From Pandoraea capi (GTDB taxonomy: Bacteria; Pseudomonadota; Gammaproteobacteria; Burkholderiales; Burkholderiaceae), in assembly GCF_902459735.1 (NCBI RefSeq), contig NZ_CABPRV010000005.1, positions 248,001 to 312,000 on the forward strand: a DNA stretch of 64,000 nucleotides, written 5' to 3'. A program made the position numbers and the translations under genes. How positions within the stretch are numbered: position 1 is the first letter of the stretch; every line of letters begins with the position of its first letter. Below the pieces are notes generated by a model. The model did no database searches, had not been told where the DNA came from, and was given only the letters and a program-made list of their open reading frames with translations. Of the stretch, positions 16,599 to 27,119 are shown piece after piece.

Positions 16599-18122
16599 GT
16601 GACCCGTTCCTCCCGAAACTCTTCGCGCAATCGGCCCAGCGCCGAGCCCGGCATTATCGATATCGAATCGCTCGACATGGAGGCGCGCGGCGTTGGCCGT
16701 ACCGCGTCCGAGGGCGAGCCGGGCACGCCGGAATTCAAACCCGGCAAGGTGATCTTCGTCGAAGGCGCACTGCCGGGCGAACGTGTCACGTACCTCAGTT
16801 ACCGCCGCAAACCCAAGTTCGAGCAAGCCGAGACGATCAGCGTGCTGCGCTCCAGCTCGATGCGCGCCAAACCGCAGTGCCCGCATTTCGGCAAATGCGG
16901 CGGCTGCTCGATGCAGCATCTCGAGCCGCGTGCCCAGATCGCCATTAAGCAGCGCGTGCTGGAGGATAATCTGGCGCGTCTCGGAAAGGTCAGGGCCGAG
17001 GCGATGCTTCGCCCGATTCAGGGGCCGGACTGGGGCTACCGTTTCCGGGCTCGCCTTACGGTGCGCTATGTGCCGAAGAAGGGCGGCGTACTGATCGGTT
17101 TCCACGAGCGTAAGAGCAGTTACGTGGCCGACATGGATTCATGCGAAGTGCTGCCGCGTCACGTGTCGGACATGCTGGTGCCGCTGCGTCGACTGGTGGA
17201 GTCGCTGTCGATTCGCGAGCGTCTGCCGCAAATCGAACTGGCCATCGGCGCCGATGTCACGGCGCTCGTCCTGCGAATTCTCGAGCCGCTGACCCCTGCC
17301 GACGAAGATATCCTGCGGGCTTTTGCCGACGCGAATCACGTGCAGTTCTGGGTGCAACCGAAGGGGCCGGATACGGCAGTGCCGTTCTATCCGCTGACGC
17401 CGGAGCTTCACTACACGCTGCCGGAATATCAGATCCGCATGCCGTTCAAGCCGACGGACTTCACGCAGGTCAATCACCAGATCAACCGCGTGCTCGTGCA
17501 TCGGGCGTTGCGCCTGCTCGCGCCGCAGTCGAACGAGCGGGTGCTCGATCTGTTTTGCGGGCTGGGTAACTTCACGTTGCCGCTGGCGCGTCGCGCCGGT
17601 ACGGTGATGGGCATTGAGGGCAGTACGGCATTGACGGAGCGCGCGCTGGCGAATGCACAGCGCAATGGCGTCGCCGAGCGTACGGAATTTGCTTGCCGGA
17701 ACCTGTTCGACATTACCGCAGAAGATATCCGGGCGCTGGGAGCATTCGATCGCTATCTGATCGATCCGCCGCGTGAAGGGGCGCTGGCCGTCTCGAAGGC
17801 GCTTGCAGAGCTGGCGCAACAAGGTTATGAAGGTCTGCCCAAGCGCATCGTCTATGTCTCGTGCAGCCCTGCCACGCTGGCGCGTGACGCGGGCCTGCTG
17901 GTGCACGAGGCTGGTTACCGTCTCACGCTCGCGGGTGTCGTCAACATGTTCCCGCACACCTCGCATGTGGAGTCGATGGCCGTTTTCGAGCACGAAAGCA
18001 TTGGTCAGCCGTGGGTACCGCGTATTCGCGTGTCCGAGGCGTCCGAGCGCGATGAAGGCGTAGAAGCCATTGCTGGCGCTGCTGGCGGCGAAGGTGTGAT
18101 CCACGACGCGCCTGACGTCTGA
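16599..18122 (+). CDS. rlmD: 23S rRNA (uracil-5-)-methyltransferase RlmD
   Basis: 507 residues from a GTG start. An N-terminal TRAM-like domain ([20 protein letters not shown]) is followed by the 4Fe-4S cysteine cluster ([14 protein letters not shown]) and a C-terminal SAM methyltransferase ([20 protein letters not shown]) with the catalytic Cys in [12 protein letters not shown]. RlmD makes m5U1939 in 23S rRNA. About 50 extra residues follow the usual C-terminal [11 protein letters not shown] block. A bidirectional terminator lies downstream. Confidence 0.95.
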   Translation: MTRSSRNSSRNRPSAEPGIIDIESLDMEARGVGRTASEGEPGTPEFKPGKVIFVEGALPGERVTYLSYRRKPKFEQAETISVLRSSSMRAKPQCPHFGKCGGCSMQHLEPRAQIAIKQRVLEDNLARLGKVRAEAMLRPIQGPDWGYRFRARLTVRYVPKKGGVLIGFHERKSSYVADMDSCEVLPRHVSDMLVPLRRLVESLSIRERLPQIELAIGADVTALVLRILEPLTPADEDILRAFADANHVQFWVQPKGPDTAVPFYPLTPELHYTLPEYQIRMPFKPTDFTQVNHQINRVLVHRALRLLAPQSNERVLDLFCGLGNFTLPLARRAGTVMGIEGSTALTERALANAQRNGVAERTEFACRNLFDITAEDIRALGAFDRYLIDPPREGALAVSKALAELAQQGYEGLPKRIVYVSCSPATLARDAGLLVHEAGYRLTLAGVVNMFPHTSHVESMAVFEHESIGQPWVPRIRVSEASERDEGVEAIAGAAGGEGVIHDAPDV

Positions 18123-18201
18123 GCGGCGGAGCGCGTTCGGGCACTTCTCGCGCCGTATGAGGGCGCCGAGCAAAGACATCGAGCAAAGACCGCGAGCAAA
18201 G

Positions 18202-18233
18202 AAAAAGCCAGCCCCGAAGGGCTGGCTTTTTTT
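18202..18233. terminator. Bidirectional terminator between rlmD and the Bax inhibitor gene
   Basis: AGCCAGCCC/GGGCTGGCT 9-bp stem with a CGAA loop, five A on the left and seven T on the right, so it can stop both convergent genes. Confidence 0.9.
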
Positions 18234-18290
18234 GTCCGTCGAGCCGACGGATGGTGCCGGAAAACTGGCACCGTCGCTACCTTCCGCGCT

Positions 18291-18992
18291 TTAGTTGCGG
18301 TTCCCGCCCAGCACGCCAAGAATGGCGAGCAGGTTGGTGAAGATGTTGTACAGGTCGAGGTAAATCGCCAGCGTCGCAGTGACGTAGTTCGTTTCGCCGC
18401 CGTTCACCACGCGTTGTACGTCGAAAAGGATGTACGCCGAGAAGATCGCGATGGCGAGCACCGACACCGTCAGCATCAAGGCCGGCAGTTGCAGCCAGAT
18501 GTTGGCGACCGACGCCAGCAGGATCACGATCACGCCCATGAACAGCCACTTGCCCAGGCCGCTGAAGTCGCGCTTGCTGACCGTGGCGACCGATGCCATC
18601 ACCGTAAAGATCACGGCGGTGCCGCCGAATGCCAGCATGATGAGCGATGCGCCGTTCGAAAAGCCGAGCACGAAGCTCAGCAGGCGCGTGAGCATCAGGC
18701 CCATGAAGAACGTGAAGCCCAGCAGCAGGGCGACGCCCACGCCACTATTCTTGAAGCGCTCGATGGCGAACATGAAGCCGAAAGCGATGGCAAGGAACAA
18801 GATCACGCTGACCATCGGGCTGCCCGCAAACAGCGCGAAGCCGTACGTCACGCCCAGCCAGGCCCCCGCAATCGTCGGCAGCATCGACAGCGCGAGCAGC
18901 CAATACGTATTGCGCAGCACCTTGTTGCGCACCTGTGCGGTCGAGACGCCACCCGTCCCACCGTAGCCGAAGCGTTGGAAATCCTGGTTCAT
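18291..18992 (-). CDS. Bax inhibitor-1/YccA family inner-membrane protein
   Basis: 233 residues with about seven hydrophobic helices (from LLALSMLPTIAGAWLGVTYG to LYNIFTNLLAILG) and the family features, including an acidic residue in the C-terminal LYLDLYNIF region. Related E. coli proteins (YccA, YbhL) are inner-membrane proteins; YccA modulates FtsH, and this genome also has the FtsH partners HflKC nearby (30326-32575). The start at 18992 has GGAG about 10 bp upstream. It may be a calcium-leak channel of the TMBIM fold; substrate unproven. Confidence 0.9.
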   Translation of the reverse strand: MNQDFQRFGYGGTGGVSTAQVRNKVLRNTYWLLALSMLPTIAGAWLGVTYGFALFAGSPMVSVILFLAIAFGFMFAIERFKNSGVGVALLLGFTFFMGLMLTRLLSFVLGFSNGASLIMLAFGGTAVIFTVMASVATVSKRDFSGLGKWLFMGVIVILLASVANIWLQLPALMLTVSVLAIAIFSAYILFDVQRVVNGGETNYVTATLAIYLDLYNIFTNLLAILGVLGGNRN

Positions 18993-19398
18993 ATATTGTG
19001 TTCTCCGTGGTCGTTGTGCCTGTTGGCGGGGCCGGCAGGCGCCTCATGACGCATACGATGGCCGGCACTCCGGCCGGCGAATCCCCCGCAGCCGTTGCTC
19101 CGGCTTGTCGTCGAAGCTCAAGGATACCCAAAGATATCCGGGAAAGCGCTCGGACGATTCCTGAAATCTTTGGGCAAAAGCCTGAATTTCAATCCACCGT
19201 CAGCACCCAAACCCTCCCATTTAGGTAAGGTCCGGGACGCGCATCCCTGTGTCCACTTCGCGAAAAGCCGGATAGTCCCGGCCGTCTTGCGTTTGAGCGG
19301 TACGCGCACTGTAGGTTCCATCCCCATCATAACAGCCTTCGTGCTACAATTACGGGTTCATGTTGGTTATATAACTGCTTAATTTTTTGGAGTTTTTC
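18993..19398 (+). other. 406-bp intergenic region with a 9-bp dyad and the ndk promoter
   Basis: No gene seen. CCCAAAGAT (19127-19135) and ATCTTTGGG (19166-19174) form a perfect inverted repeat 30 bp apart, possibly an operator for one of the divergent flanking genes. An extended -10 for ndk is at 19342-19350. Confidence 0.45.
19342..19350 (+). promoter_or_regulatory. Extended -10 promoter element for ndk
   Basis: TGCTACAAT matches the extended -10 consensus (TG-N-TA-N-AAT). It lies 49 bp before the ndk ATG in a locally AT-rich stretch; no strong -35 is present, as is usual for extended -10 promoters. Confidence 0.45.
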
Positions 19399-19824
19399 AT
19401 GGCAGTCGAACGCACTTTGTCGATTATCAAGCCCGATGCCGTTGCTAAGAACGTGATCGGCCAGATTTACAGCCGCTTCGAAGCCGCAGGCCTGAAGATC
19501 GCCGCTGCCAAGCTGGTGCATCTGTCGCGCGCAGAAGCCGAGCAGTTCTACGCTGTTCACAAGGAGCGCCCGTTCTTCAAGGACCTGGTCGATTTCATGA
19601 TCTCGGGCCCGGTGATGATCCAGGCACTGGAAGGTGAAAACGCCATCGCGAAGAACCGCGAACTGATGGGCGCCACCGACCCGAAGAAGGCAGATAAGGG
19701 CACGATCCGCGCTGACTTCGCTGACAGCATCGACGCCAACGCCGTGCACGGTTCGGACGCTGCCGAAACCGCCGCTGTGGAAGTGGCTTTCTTCTTCCCG
19801 GGCATGAACGTCTACTCGCGCTAA
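19399..19824 (+). CDS. ndk: Nucleoside diphosphate kinase
   Basis: 141 residues, the standard length, starting [21 protein letters not shown] (split here only for reading). The active-site His is in the block [17 protein letters not shown] and conserved Arg/Asn are present. The enzyme balances NTP and dNTP pools by ping-pong phosphotransfer. ATG 19399 is chosen with TTGGAG upstream. First gene of the conserved ndk-rlmN-rodZ-ispG block, 59 bp before rlmN. Confidence 0.97.
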   Translation: MAVERTLSIIKPDAVAKNVIGQIYSRFEAAGLKIAAAKLVHLSRAEAEQFYAVHKERPFFKDLVDFMISGPVMIQALEGENAIAKNRELMGATDPKKADKGTIRADFADSIDANAVHGSDAAETAAVEVAFFFPGMNVYSR

Positions 19825-19883
19825 GCCGCGTATAGTCGCTCAATCGCAGGAAGATACCGAAGGGATGTTGACGGACCAGGGCC

Positions 19884-21005
19884 ATGACCAACCTTACGAA
19901 TCTGCTTGATTACGATCCGGACGGTCTGGCCGCCTATTGCGGCACGCTCGGCGAAAAGCCGTTCCGTGCGCGCCAGCTCCAGCGTTGGATCCACCAGATG
20001 GGGGCCGCCGATTTCGACGGCATGACCGATCTGGCCAAATCGCTTCGCGAGAAGCTGAAGACGCGCGCGAACATCGTTGCGCCTGCGGCCATCACCGACC
20101 ATTTGTCGGCCGATGGCACGCGCAAATGGCTGCTCGACGTAGGCAACGGCAACGCCGTTGAGACCGTCTACATCCCCGAGGAGACGCGTGGCACGCTTTG
20201 TGTTTCGTCACAAGCGGGCTGCGCCGTCAACTGCCGGTTCTGTTCGACCGGCAAGCAGGGGTTCTCGCGCAATCTGACGCTCGGCGAAATCATCGGTCAG
20301 CTTTGGATGGCCGAATTCGCACTGCGTCGTGACCTCGGGCGCGAAGGCAAGAACGAGCGTGTCATCACCAACGTCGTGATGATGGGCATGGGCGAACCGC
20401 TGCTCAATTTCGACAATGTGGTGGGCGCCATGCGCCTCATGCTCGACGACAATGCCTATGGGCTGTCGCGCCGTCGCGTAACTTTGTCGACATCGGGGGT
20501 GGTGCCGATGATGGACCGTCTGGGGCAGGAACTGCCCGTGGCGCTGGCCGTCTCGCTGCACGCGCCGAACGATGCGCTGCGCGATGTGCTTGTGCCACTC
20601 AACAAAAAATATCCGTTACGCGAGCTGATGGGCGCGTGCGAGCGCTACCTTGAAGTGGCGCCGCGTGACTTCATCACGTTCGAGTATTGCATGCTCGACG
20701 GTGTGAACGACACCGAAGCGCATGCGCGCGAGCTCGTCGCCCTGACGCGCGACGTGCCGTGCAAATTCAATCTGATCCCTTTCAATCCGTTCCCTGAGTC
20801 CGGTCTGCTGCGATCGAAGGATCCGCAGATCAAGCGTTTCGCGCAGATTCTGCTCGATGCGGGCCTGGTCACGACCGTGCGTAAGACGCGTGGCGATGAC
20901 ATCGACGCCGCCTGTGGCCAGCTGGCCGGCGAAGTGCAGGATCGCACGCGGTTGGCGCAGCGTGGCAAATTCGGGAAAATCGCGGTCGAGGTGCGTACCG
21001 TATGA
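19884..21005 (+). CDS. rlmN: Dual-specificity 23S rRNA/tRNA (adenine-C2)-methyltransferase RlmN
   Basis: 373 residues. The radical-SAM cluster is CAVNCRFC (Cys113, Cys117, Cys120), followed by [17 protein letters not shown] and, near the C-terminus, the methyl-carrying cysteine in [10 protein letters not shown]. It makes m2A2503 in 23S rRNA and m2A37 in some tRNAs. It follows ndk as in other Burkholderiales. The C-terminal tail ([10 protein letters not shown]) is ordinary. Confidence 0.96.
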   Translation: MTNLTNLLDYDPDGLAAYCGTLGEKPFRARQLQRWIHQMGAADFDGMTDLAKSLREKLKTRANIVAPAAITDHLSADGTRKWLLDVGNGNAVETVYIPEETRGTLCVSSQAGCAVNCRFCSTGKQGFSRNLTLGEIIGQLWMAEFALRRDLGREGKNERVITNVVMMGMGEPLLNFDNVVGAMRLMLDDNAYGLSRRRVTLSTSGVVPMMDRLGQELPVALAVSLHAPNDALRDVLVPLNKKYPLRELMGACERYLEVAPRDFITFEYCMLDGVNDTEAHARELVALTRDVPCKFNLIPFNPFPESGLLRSKDPQIKRFAQILLDAGLVTTVRKTRGDDIDAACGQLAGEVQDRTRLAQRGKFGKIAVEVRTV

Positions 21006-21100
21006 CGGGGCGCATGGGCGGGCGTGGACCGTGGCGAGGGCCGTCGGCCCCGCACGCACCATGCCGTCCGTCGGATCAGTCTTGCACTAAAGCATTCCTT

Positions 21101-21127
21101 GCGCGGGACATGTTTCATGCCCCGCGC
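21101..21127 (+). other. Hairpin in the 261-bp rlmN-rodZ gap
   Basis: GCGCGGGACATG and CATGCCCCGCGC form a 12-bp stem with one mismatch and a TTT loop; no T tract follows. The rest of the gap (21006-21266) holds no supportable gene. In related genomes a pilF/pilW lipoprotein gene is expected here; nothing resembling it is seen. Confidence 0.5.
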
Positions 21128-21266
21128 GATTCCGTCAGTTCCTTGTCGAGTCTTCCGGAGCGTCGCGCAGATCTTCACGTTGCGCGCACGGCGGACGATG
21201 CAGCGGGACTGTCGCCAGCATATCCTCAGCCGCTGCGGGCGGCTGCTTACGAACGGGGGCGTATCG

Positions 21267-22334
21267 ATGGATAACCAGAATCAGGCGGATGCAGGCGGAC
21301 AAGCCGGGGCTCAAGGCCAGGGATTGCCGCAGGGAGCACCTGCCGGATGGGCTGAGCTGGGCGCGCAAGTGGGGGCGCAACTGGCGGCATTGCGCGAGAA
21401 GCGCGGCATGTCGGTCGAAGACGTGTCGGCGCGATTGAAAGTCTCCGTGCAGAAGCTCAAGCGTCTTGAAGCTGGCGAGTGGGACGCGTTGCCGGAAATG
21501 CCGTTCATTCAGGGTGTGGTGCGTAGCTATGCCCGTATGGTGGGCGGCGATCCAGAGCCGATGATCGAATCGTTGCGCCGCGTTGGTGGAACGCCTCAGG
21601 CCGCGATCGAGATTCCGCAGCCACAGTCGGGGCAGCCGAGCATCCCGAAGAGCCCTGTGCGTTTCCGTTCGCCGGTGGCCGCCTCGCAAGCGAAATGGCC
21701 GTGGGCGCTCGCGGCATTGGTGGTGATCGCCGGTGCTGCCTGGTACTTCGGCAACGCCCACAAGGCCGGGCGCGGTGCGACCGAGCCGGCGGAACTGGCT
21801 AGCGGTGCGTCGGCCCAAGGCGCGACGGAAGCGGCGGAACCCGCCAGTCAGCCGGTCGTTGCCGATGCAAACGGCACGCCGCCGGGGGCGGACGGTACGA
21901 ATTCGGCCAACAACGGGAATACGGAAGGTACGGTCGATAACGCGTCCGCCAGTGCGGCCGCCGCGGGGCCTGGCCTGATTGCCGCGGTCGACCCGACGCA
22001 CGTGGTCGCCGGGCTGGCCAGTGCTGCTATGGCGCCTGCGGTCACAGCGACGCCGCCGGCTGAAGTGAAGGCGTCGAGCGCAGGTGCGCCGGGCAATGGC
22101 AAGATTGCGTTGCGCCTGAAGGCAGACAGTTGGGTGGAAGTGCGTTCGAAGGACGGCAAGGTGCTGTTCTCCCAACTGATGCGTGCAGGTGCCGAACAGG
22201 AAATTACGGGCGATGCGCCGCTTAAAGTCGTTGTGGGTAACGTCGCGGGCGTCGAATCGCTGGAATTCAACGGTCAACCGGTCGAGATCAAGTCCCGTAA
22301 TGCGGGCAATGTGGCGCGTCTGACGCTCCAGTGA
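21267..22334 (+). CDS. rodZ: RodZ-like helix-turn-helix membrane protein
   Basis: 355 residues from ATG 21267 (MDNQNQADAG). Residues 30-100 are a HTH_25/Xre-like domain (LAALREKRGMSVEDVSARLK, then PEMPFIQGVVRSYARMVG), residues 143-161 a single membrane helix (WPWALAALVVIAGAAWYFG), residues 165-270 a low-complexity periplasmic linker and residues 275-355 a DUF4115 C-terminal domain (LRLKADSWVEVRSKDGKVLF). This is the layout of RodZ, which links MreB filaments to the membrane and keeps rod shape. It precedes ispG by 18 bp, as in enterics. Confidence 0.88.
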   Translation: MDNQNQADAGGQAGAQGQGLPQGAPAGWAELGAQVGAQLAALREKRGMSVEDVSARLKVSVQKLKRLEAGEWDALPEMPFIQGVVRSYARMVGGDPEPMIESLRRVGGTPQAAIEIPQPQSGQPSIPKSPVRFRSPVAASQAKWPWALAALVVIAGAAWYFGNAHKAGRGATEPAELASGASAQGATEAAEPASQPVVADANGTPPGADGTNSANNGNTEGTVDNASASAAAAGPGLIAAVDPTHVVAGLASAAMAPAVTATPPAEVKASSAGAPGNGKIALRLKADSWVEVRSKDGKVLFSQLMRAGAEQEITGDAPLKVVVGNVAGVESLEFNGQPVEIKSRNAGNVARLTLQ

Positions 22335-22352
22335 GACCGAAAGAGGGTAATC

Positions 22353-23633
22353 ATGGCTTCTGTAGAATGCATGCCGATCATCGGTGGTCCGGCACCCCGT
22401 CGCAAGTCCCGTAAGGTCGGGATTCGCTGGGGCGGCCAGCTTGTGACGGTTGGCGGCGATTCGCCGATTCGCGTGCAATCGATGACCAACACCGACACGG
22501 AAGACGTGATCGGCACGGCCATTCAGGTCAAGGAACTCGCGCAAGCAGGTTCGGAACTCGTGCGTATTACGGTGAATACGCCGGAAGCCGCGGCTGCCGT
22601 GCCCGAGATTCGCAACCAGCTCGATCGTATGGGCGTGACCGTGCCGCTGGTCGGCGACTTCCATTACAACGGTCATACGCTGCTTGCCGACTATCCGGCA
22701 TGCGCCGAAGCGTTGTCGAAGTACCGTATCAACCCGGGCAACGTCGGCAAGGGTGCGAAGCGCGATACGCAGTTTGCGCAAATGATCGAAATGGCGATCA
22801 AGTACGACAAGCCGGTGCGTATTGGCGTGAACTGGGGCAGCCTGGACCAGACGCTGCTCGCTCGCATCATGGACGAGAATGCGGCGCGTGCTACGCCTTG
22901 GGATGCGCAGAGCGTGATGTACGAAGCGCTCATCACGTCGGCACTGGAATCCGCGGATCTGGCGCAGCGTGTCGGTTTGTCCGCCGACAAGATTCTGCTG
23001 TCGTGCAAGGTGAGCGCGGTACAGGATCTGATCGCGGTGTACCGCGAGCTGTCCAAGCGCTGCGACTACGCGTTGCACCTCGGGCTGACCGAGGCCGGTA
23101 TGGGCTCGAAGGGCATCGTTGCCTCGACGGCAGCGTTGTCGGTGCTGTTGCAGGAAGGGATTGGCGACACGATCCGTATTTCGCTGACGCCGGAACCGGG
23201 CGGCGCGCGTACGGGCGAAGTTGTGGTGGCGCAGGAAATCCTGCAGACGATGGGCCTGCGCGCGTTCGCACCGATGGTCATCGCCTGTCCGGGGTGTGGC
23301 CGCACGACGAGTACCGTGTTCCAGGAACTGGCGGCGAGTATTCAGAAATATCTGCGTGAACAAATGCCGGTGTGGAAGGCTCAATATCCGGGCGTCGAGA
23401 ACATGAACGTTGCGGTGATGGGCTGCATCGTGAACGGCCCGGGCGAATCGAAGCACGCGAATATCGGTATCAGCTTGCCGGGTTCGGGTGAGTCGCCGGC
23501 GGCGCCGGTGTTCGTCGACGGCGAGAAGGTGCGCACGCTGCGCGGCGACCATATCGCGGAAGAGTTCCAGCAGATCGTCGACGACTACGTGAAGACCCAC
23601 TACGGTGAGGCCGAAGGCGTCGTTGCCGCGTAA
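22353..23633 (+). CDS. ispG: 4-hydroxy-3-methylbut-2-en-1-yl diphosphate synthase (IspG/GcpE)
   Basis: 426 residues with the N-terminal TIM-barrel start ([19 protein letters not shown]) and the C-terminal 4Fe-4S cysteines (CPGCGRTT and [10 protein letters not shown]). It catalyses the penultimate step of the MEP isoprenoid pathway, converting MEcPP to HMBPP. The gene lies between rodZ and hisS as in E. coli. Length and motifs are complete. Confidence 0.97.
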   Translation: MASVECMPIIGGPAPRRKSRKVGIRWGGQLVTVGGDSPIRVQSMTNTDTEDVIGTAIQVKELAQAGSELVRITVNTPEAAAAVPEIRNQLDRMGVTVPLVGDFHYNGHTLLADYPACAEALSKYRINPGNVGKGAKRDTQFAQMIEMAIKYDKPVRIGVNWGSLDQTLLARIMDENAARATPWDAQSVMYEALITSALESADLAQRVGLSADKILLSCKVSAVQDLIAVYRELSKRCDYALHLGLTEAGMGSKGIVASTAALSVLLQEGIGDTIRISLTPEPGGARTGEVVVAQEILQTMGLRAFAPMVIACPGCGRTTSTVFQELAASIQKYLREQMPVWKAQYPGVENMNVAVMGCIVNGPGESKHANIGISLPGSGESPAAPVFVDGEKVRTLRGDHIAEEFQQIVDDYVKTHYGEAEGVVAA

Positions 23634-23709
23634 GTCGGGCATTCAAGTCGGCATTCAAGCCGGCATTTGGGCTGGACGCCGGCAGCATGCAGGCAGAACA
23701 CAAGAGAAT

Positions 23710-25086
23710 ATGACTGACGCAAAGAAGAATCGCCTCGCCAAACTGGCCGGGGTCAAAGGCATGAACGATATCCTCCCGCAGGACGAAGCCCTGTGGGAGT
23801 TTTTCGAGGAATCCGTGCGCGCCATGCTGCGCGCCTATGGCTACCAACAGATCCGTACGCCAATTCTCGAGCATACGCAGTTGTTCACGCGCGGCATCGG
23901 TGAAGTGACCGATATCGTCGAGAAGGAGATGTACAGCTTCACCGACTCGCTCAACGGCGAACAACTGACGATGCGCCCGGAAGGTACCGCAGCTGCCGTT
24001 CGCGCGACGCTCGAACACAACCTGCTGTACGGTGGCCCGAAGCGCCTGTGGTACTTCGGCCCGATGTTCCGTCACGAGAAGCCGCAACGCGGCCGCTATC
24101 GTCAGTTCCATCAGGTCGGTGTGGAAGCGCTCGGTCTGGCGGGGCCGGATGCCGACGTTGAAATCATTCTGATGTGCCAGCGCCTGTGGGACGATCTCGG
24201 TCTGACCGGTATCCACCTGCAACTCAATTCCCTGGGGCAGGGTGAGGAGCGTGCGCGTCATCGTGCCGATCTGATTGCGTACCTCGAGAAGCACGTCGAT
24301 CTGCTGGACGAAGACGGCAAGCGTCGCCTTTACACGAACCCGCTGCGCGTGCTCGATACGAAGAACCCGGCAATGCAGGAGATGGTCGAAGGAGCGCCGA
24401 AGCTCATCGATTACCTCGGCGAGGCGTCGATCAAGCATTTTGAGGGCGTGCAGTCGCTGCTCAAGGCGAACAACATTCCGTTCACGATCAATCCGCGTCT
24501 GGTGCGTGGTCTGGATTATTACAATCTGACCGTGTTCGAGTGGGTGACCGATAAGCTGGGTGCGCAGGGCACGGTGGCCGGTGGGGGGCGTTACGATCCG
24601 CTCATCGAACAACTGGGCGGTGACGCCACGCCGGCATGCGGCTGGGCGATGGGCGTCGAACGTATTCTCGAACTACTGCGCGAAGACGATCTCGTGCCGC
24701 AGGCCGAAGGTGCCGATGTCTACGTCGTGCATCAGGGTGAATCGGCGGTGGCGCCAGCGTTGATCGCTGCGGAACGCATGCGCGACGCGGGGTTGAACGT
24801 GGTGTTCCACTGCAGCCCGGATGGCAATGGCAGCAGCTTCAAGTCGCAGATGAAGCGCGCGAATGCGAGCGGCGCGAATTTCGCGGTCATTATCGGTGAG
24901 AACGAAGTGGCTTCGGGCACTGCCGAAGTCAAGCATCTGCGTGCCGCCGAACAGACGAATAATCAGACGAGCGTGCCGTTCGACGGGCTCGCCGAGTATC
25001 TGATCGACGCTATCGTTGCGAGTGCAGACGAAAGCGTGAACGAAAGCCTGGGTGAAGACGGTCCGGGCAACGAAACCCTTCATTAA
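23710..25086 (+). CDS. hisS: Histidyl-tRNA synthetase
   Basis: 458 residues from ATG 23710. Class II synthetase motifs are present: the [20 protein letters not shown] start, motif 2 ([16 protein letters not shown]), the histidine-binding [15 protein letters not shown] and motif 3 ([13 protein letters not shown]). The C-terminal anticodon domain ([20 protein letters not shown]) is intact. A His-tRNA paralogue, HisZ, which lacks synthetase function, is encoded at 32878. It is followed after 32 bp by the yfgM-type gene. Confidence 0.97.
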   Translation: MTDAKKNRLAKLAGVKGMNDILPQDEALWEFFEESVRAMLRAYGYQQIRTPILEHTQLFTRGIGEVTDIVEKEMYSFTDSLNGEQLTMRPEGTAAAVRATLEHNLLYGGPKRLWYFGPMFRHEKPQRGRYRQFHQVGVEALGLAGPDADVEIILMCQRLWDDLGLTGIHLQLNSLGQGEERARHRADLIAYLEKHVDLLDEDGKRRLYTNPLRVLDTKNPAMQEMVEGAPKLIDYLGEASIKHFEGVQSLLKANNIPFTINPRLVRGLDYYNLTVFEWVTDKLGAQGTVAGGGRYDPLIEQLGGDATPACGWAMGVERILELLREDDLVPQAEGADVYVVHQGESAVAPALIAAERMRDAGLNVVFHCSPDGNGSSFKSQMKRANASGANFAVIIGENEVASGTAEVKHLRAAEQTNNQTSVPFDGLAEYLIDAIVASADESVNESLGEDGPGNETLH

Positions 25087-25118
25087 TTCACGACGCCAGA
25101 CACGGAGAATACCGGCGA

Positions 25119-25748
25119 ATGAGCAGCTATCACGAGGAACAGGAACAGATCGAGAACGTAAAGGCCTGGTGGAAGCAGTACGGCAATTACGTTATCTGGA
25201 CGCTCGTCGTCATCATGCTCGCCTATGGCGGCTGGAATCTGTGGCGCTATTACGAGCGTAAGCAGACGGTGGAGGCCGGTGTGCTGTATGGCGAGCTGGA
25301 AACCGCCATCGACGCGAAGGACAAGGCGAAGGTCACGCGTATTGCGTCCGATATGGAGAGCAAGTTCAGCGGCACGCCGTATGCGCAAATGACTGCACTG
25401 CTCGCCGCCAAGACGCTGGCGGATGCGGGCGATGCGGCAGGTGCGAAGGCGCAGTTGCAATGGGCCGTGTCGAATGCCAGGGACGACGAGTACAAGCAAC
25501 TCGCCAAACTGCGTCTGGCGGGGGTGTTGCTCGACGAGAAGGCGTATGACGAGGCGCTCAAGCTACTGGACAATCCGCCGGCGCCGTACGCTGGTGTGTT
25601 TGCCGACCGTCGCGGCGACGTGCTCGTCGCGCAGAGCAAGGTGGCCGACGCTCGTACGGCTTACAAGCTCGCGCTCGACAAGCTCGACAAGCAGGATTCG
25701 GGCATGCGCCAGTTTGTTCAGTTCAAGCTCGACGCGCTGGGGGCCTGA
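25119..25748 (+). CDS. YfgM-type tetratricopeptide membrane protein
   Basis: 209 residues. A short cytosolic N-terminus (MSSYHEEQEQIENVKAWWKQ) is followed by one membrane helix (residues 24-42, VIWTLVVIMLAYGGWNLW) and a periplasmic TPR-like region (AKAQLQWAVSNARDDEYKQL, YDEALKLLDNPPAPYAGVF). This is the layout of YfgM, an ancillary subunit of the SecYEG/PpiD complex that helps periplasmic chaperone transfer. The hisS-yfgM-bamB order is conserved. Conserved family, function by homology only. Confidence 0.88.
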   Translation: MSSYHEEQEQIENVKAWWKQYGNYVIWTLVVIMLAYGGWNLWRYYERKQTVEAGVLYGELETAIDAKDKAKVTRIASDMESKFSGTPYAQMTALLAAKTLADAGDAAGAKAQLQWAVSNARDDEYKQLAKLRLAGVLLDEKAYDEALKLLDNPPAPYAGVFADRRGDVLVAQSKVADARTAYKLALDKLDKQDSGMRQFVQFKLDALGA

Positions 25749-25804
25749 TGCGCGTCGGCAATCCGTTGGCAAGTATTACCCTCCCATAACGCATAACCGG
25801 GTAC

Positions 25805-27040
25805 ATGATGATCCTTAACGACTTCCGTCGATCGATGCCGCAAACGATGGCCACGTCTCAGTCTGCACAGGTTGGCCTGGCGGCCTCGTCGCGCCGGGGC
25901 ATTTTCAAGCGTGCGGGCACAGCGGTGCTGACGCTGGCCGTACTTGGCACGCTGGGTGGTTGCGGGCTCTTCGGCAGCAAGCCGGCGCATGAGCCGACGC
26001 CGCTCACGGAGATCAAGCAAGCGTTGACCGTCAAGCAGATCTGGACGGCGAGCGTTGGCAAGGCCGGTGCTTACAGCTTCGCGCCGGTGGCCGTTGGCAA
26101 CGCGGTGTTCGCGGCAGGTGCGAACGGCAGCATCGTACGTGTGGATGCGGAAACGGGCGCGTCGAACTGGTCCGCCAAGGCTGATACAGACATTACGGCC
26201 GGGCCGGGCAGCGACGGAGAGACGACCGTCGTCGCCACGCACAAGGGCGACGTGATCGCGTTCGATCACGACGGCAAGCCGGCATGGAAGGCAAACGCGG
26301 GCAGCGAAGTCCTCACTGCACCGCTGGTCGGGCGGGGCCTGGTGGTGGTGCGTGCCATCAACAACCGCGTCACGGCGTTCGACTCGGGCACCGGTTCGGT
26401 GCGCTGGTCGTACTCGCAGCCGTCGACGACGTTGACGCTGCGCACGGGGACCGGCATGACGTTCCTGGGCGACCGTTCGGTCATTACCGGCTTCCCGGGC
26501 GGCAAACTGGTCGCACTCGACGCTAACACGGGCAACCCGCAGTGGATCACGCCGCTGTCGTATCCGAAGGGTGTGACCGAGGTTGAGCGTGTGAATGACG
26601 TCACGGGTTCACCGGTCGTGTTCGGCCGTCAGGTGTGCGGCGCAACGTTCCAGGGTCGTGTGGGATGTGCCGACGTGCAGACCGGCAACGGCCTGTGGGC
26701 GCGTGATTTCTCGTCGCCGAATGGTGTGACGCAGGATGAGCGGGTGGTGGCGGCTGTCAATACCGATGGCGCCGTCTACGCGTTCAACGCTGCCGATGGC
26801 AGTACACTGTGGCAGAACGACAAGCTCAAGTACCGCGATCTGTCGGCGCCGTTGGCGCTCGGCCGTGTCGTGGTCGTGGGCGACAAGCAGGGCTATCTGC
26901 ATTTCCTGTCGCGGGACAACGGTGAGTTCCTCGCCCGCGTCAAGCTGAGCGGCGCCATCAGTGCGCAGCCGGTCATTGCCGGCCAGACACTGGTCGTGCA
27001 AACCCGCGATGGCAATATTTATGGCTTCCGCCCGGAATAA
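25805..27040 (+). CDS. bamB: Outer-membrane assembly lipoprotein BamB
   Basis: About 411 residues. The lipobox is at TLGGC (Cys53 from ATG 25805); because the leader before it is long, a start at ATG 25847 is equally plausible. The mature part has eight PQQ-like beta-propeller blades (for example GSIVRVDAETGASNWSAKA and GAVYAFNAADGSTLWQN). BamB is the scaffold lipoprotein of the BAM complex that inserts beta-barrels, including the FapF-like barrel in this window. It is followed by a terminator and then der. Confidence 0.94.
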   Translation: MMILNDFRRSMPQTMATSQSAQVGLAASSRRGIFKRAGTAVLTLAVLGTLGGCGLFGSKPAHEPTPLTEIKQALTVKQIWTASVGKAGAYSFAPVAVGNAVFAAGANGSIVRVDAETGASNWSAKADTDITAGPGSDGETTVVATHKGDVIAFDHDGKPAWKANAGSEVLTAPLVGRGLVVVRAINNRVTAFDSGTGSVRWSYSQPSTTLTLRTGTGMTFLGDRSVITGFPGGKLVALDANTGNPQWITPLSYPKGVTEVERVNDVTGSPVVFGRQVCGATFQGRVGCADVQTGNGLWARDFSSPNGVTQDERVVAAVNTDGAVYAFNAADGSTLWQNDKLKYRDLSAPLALGRVVVVGDKQGYLHFLSRDNGEFLARVKLSGAISAQPVIAGQTLVVQTRDGNIYGFRPE

Positions 27041-27075
27041 CCGGTAACCGGCAAGCACCCGGGCATTTTCCGGGA

Positions 27076-27108
27076 ACGGCCGGCAGCGCGCCGGCCGTCT
27101 TCGTTTTT
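27076..27108 (+). terminator. Rho-independent terminator after bamB
   Basis: ACGGCCGGC (27076-27084) and GCCGGCCGT (27090-27098) make a perfect 9-bp stem, followed by CTTCGTTTTT. It lies between bamB and der, whose start is only 12 bp further, so it may attenuate rather than end the transcript. Confidence 0.7.
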
Positions 27109-27119
27109 AGGGCTTATTC

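Noticed and set aside
21135-23642. Long open frame antisense to rodZ and ispG
   Set aside because: Shadow of two well-identified genes; Arg/His-rich, no signal or domain.
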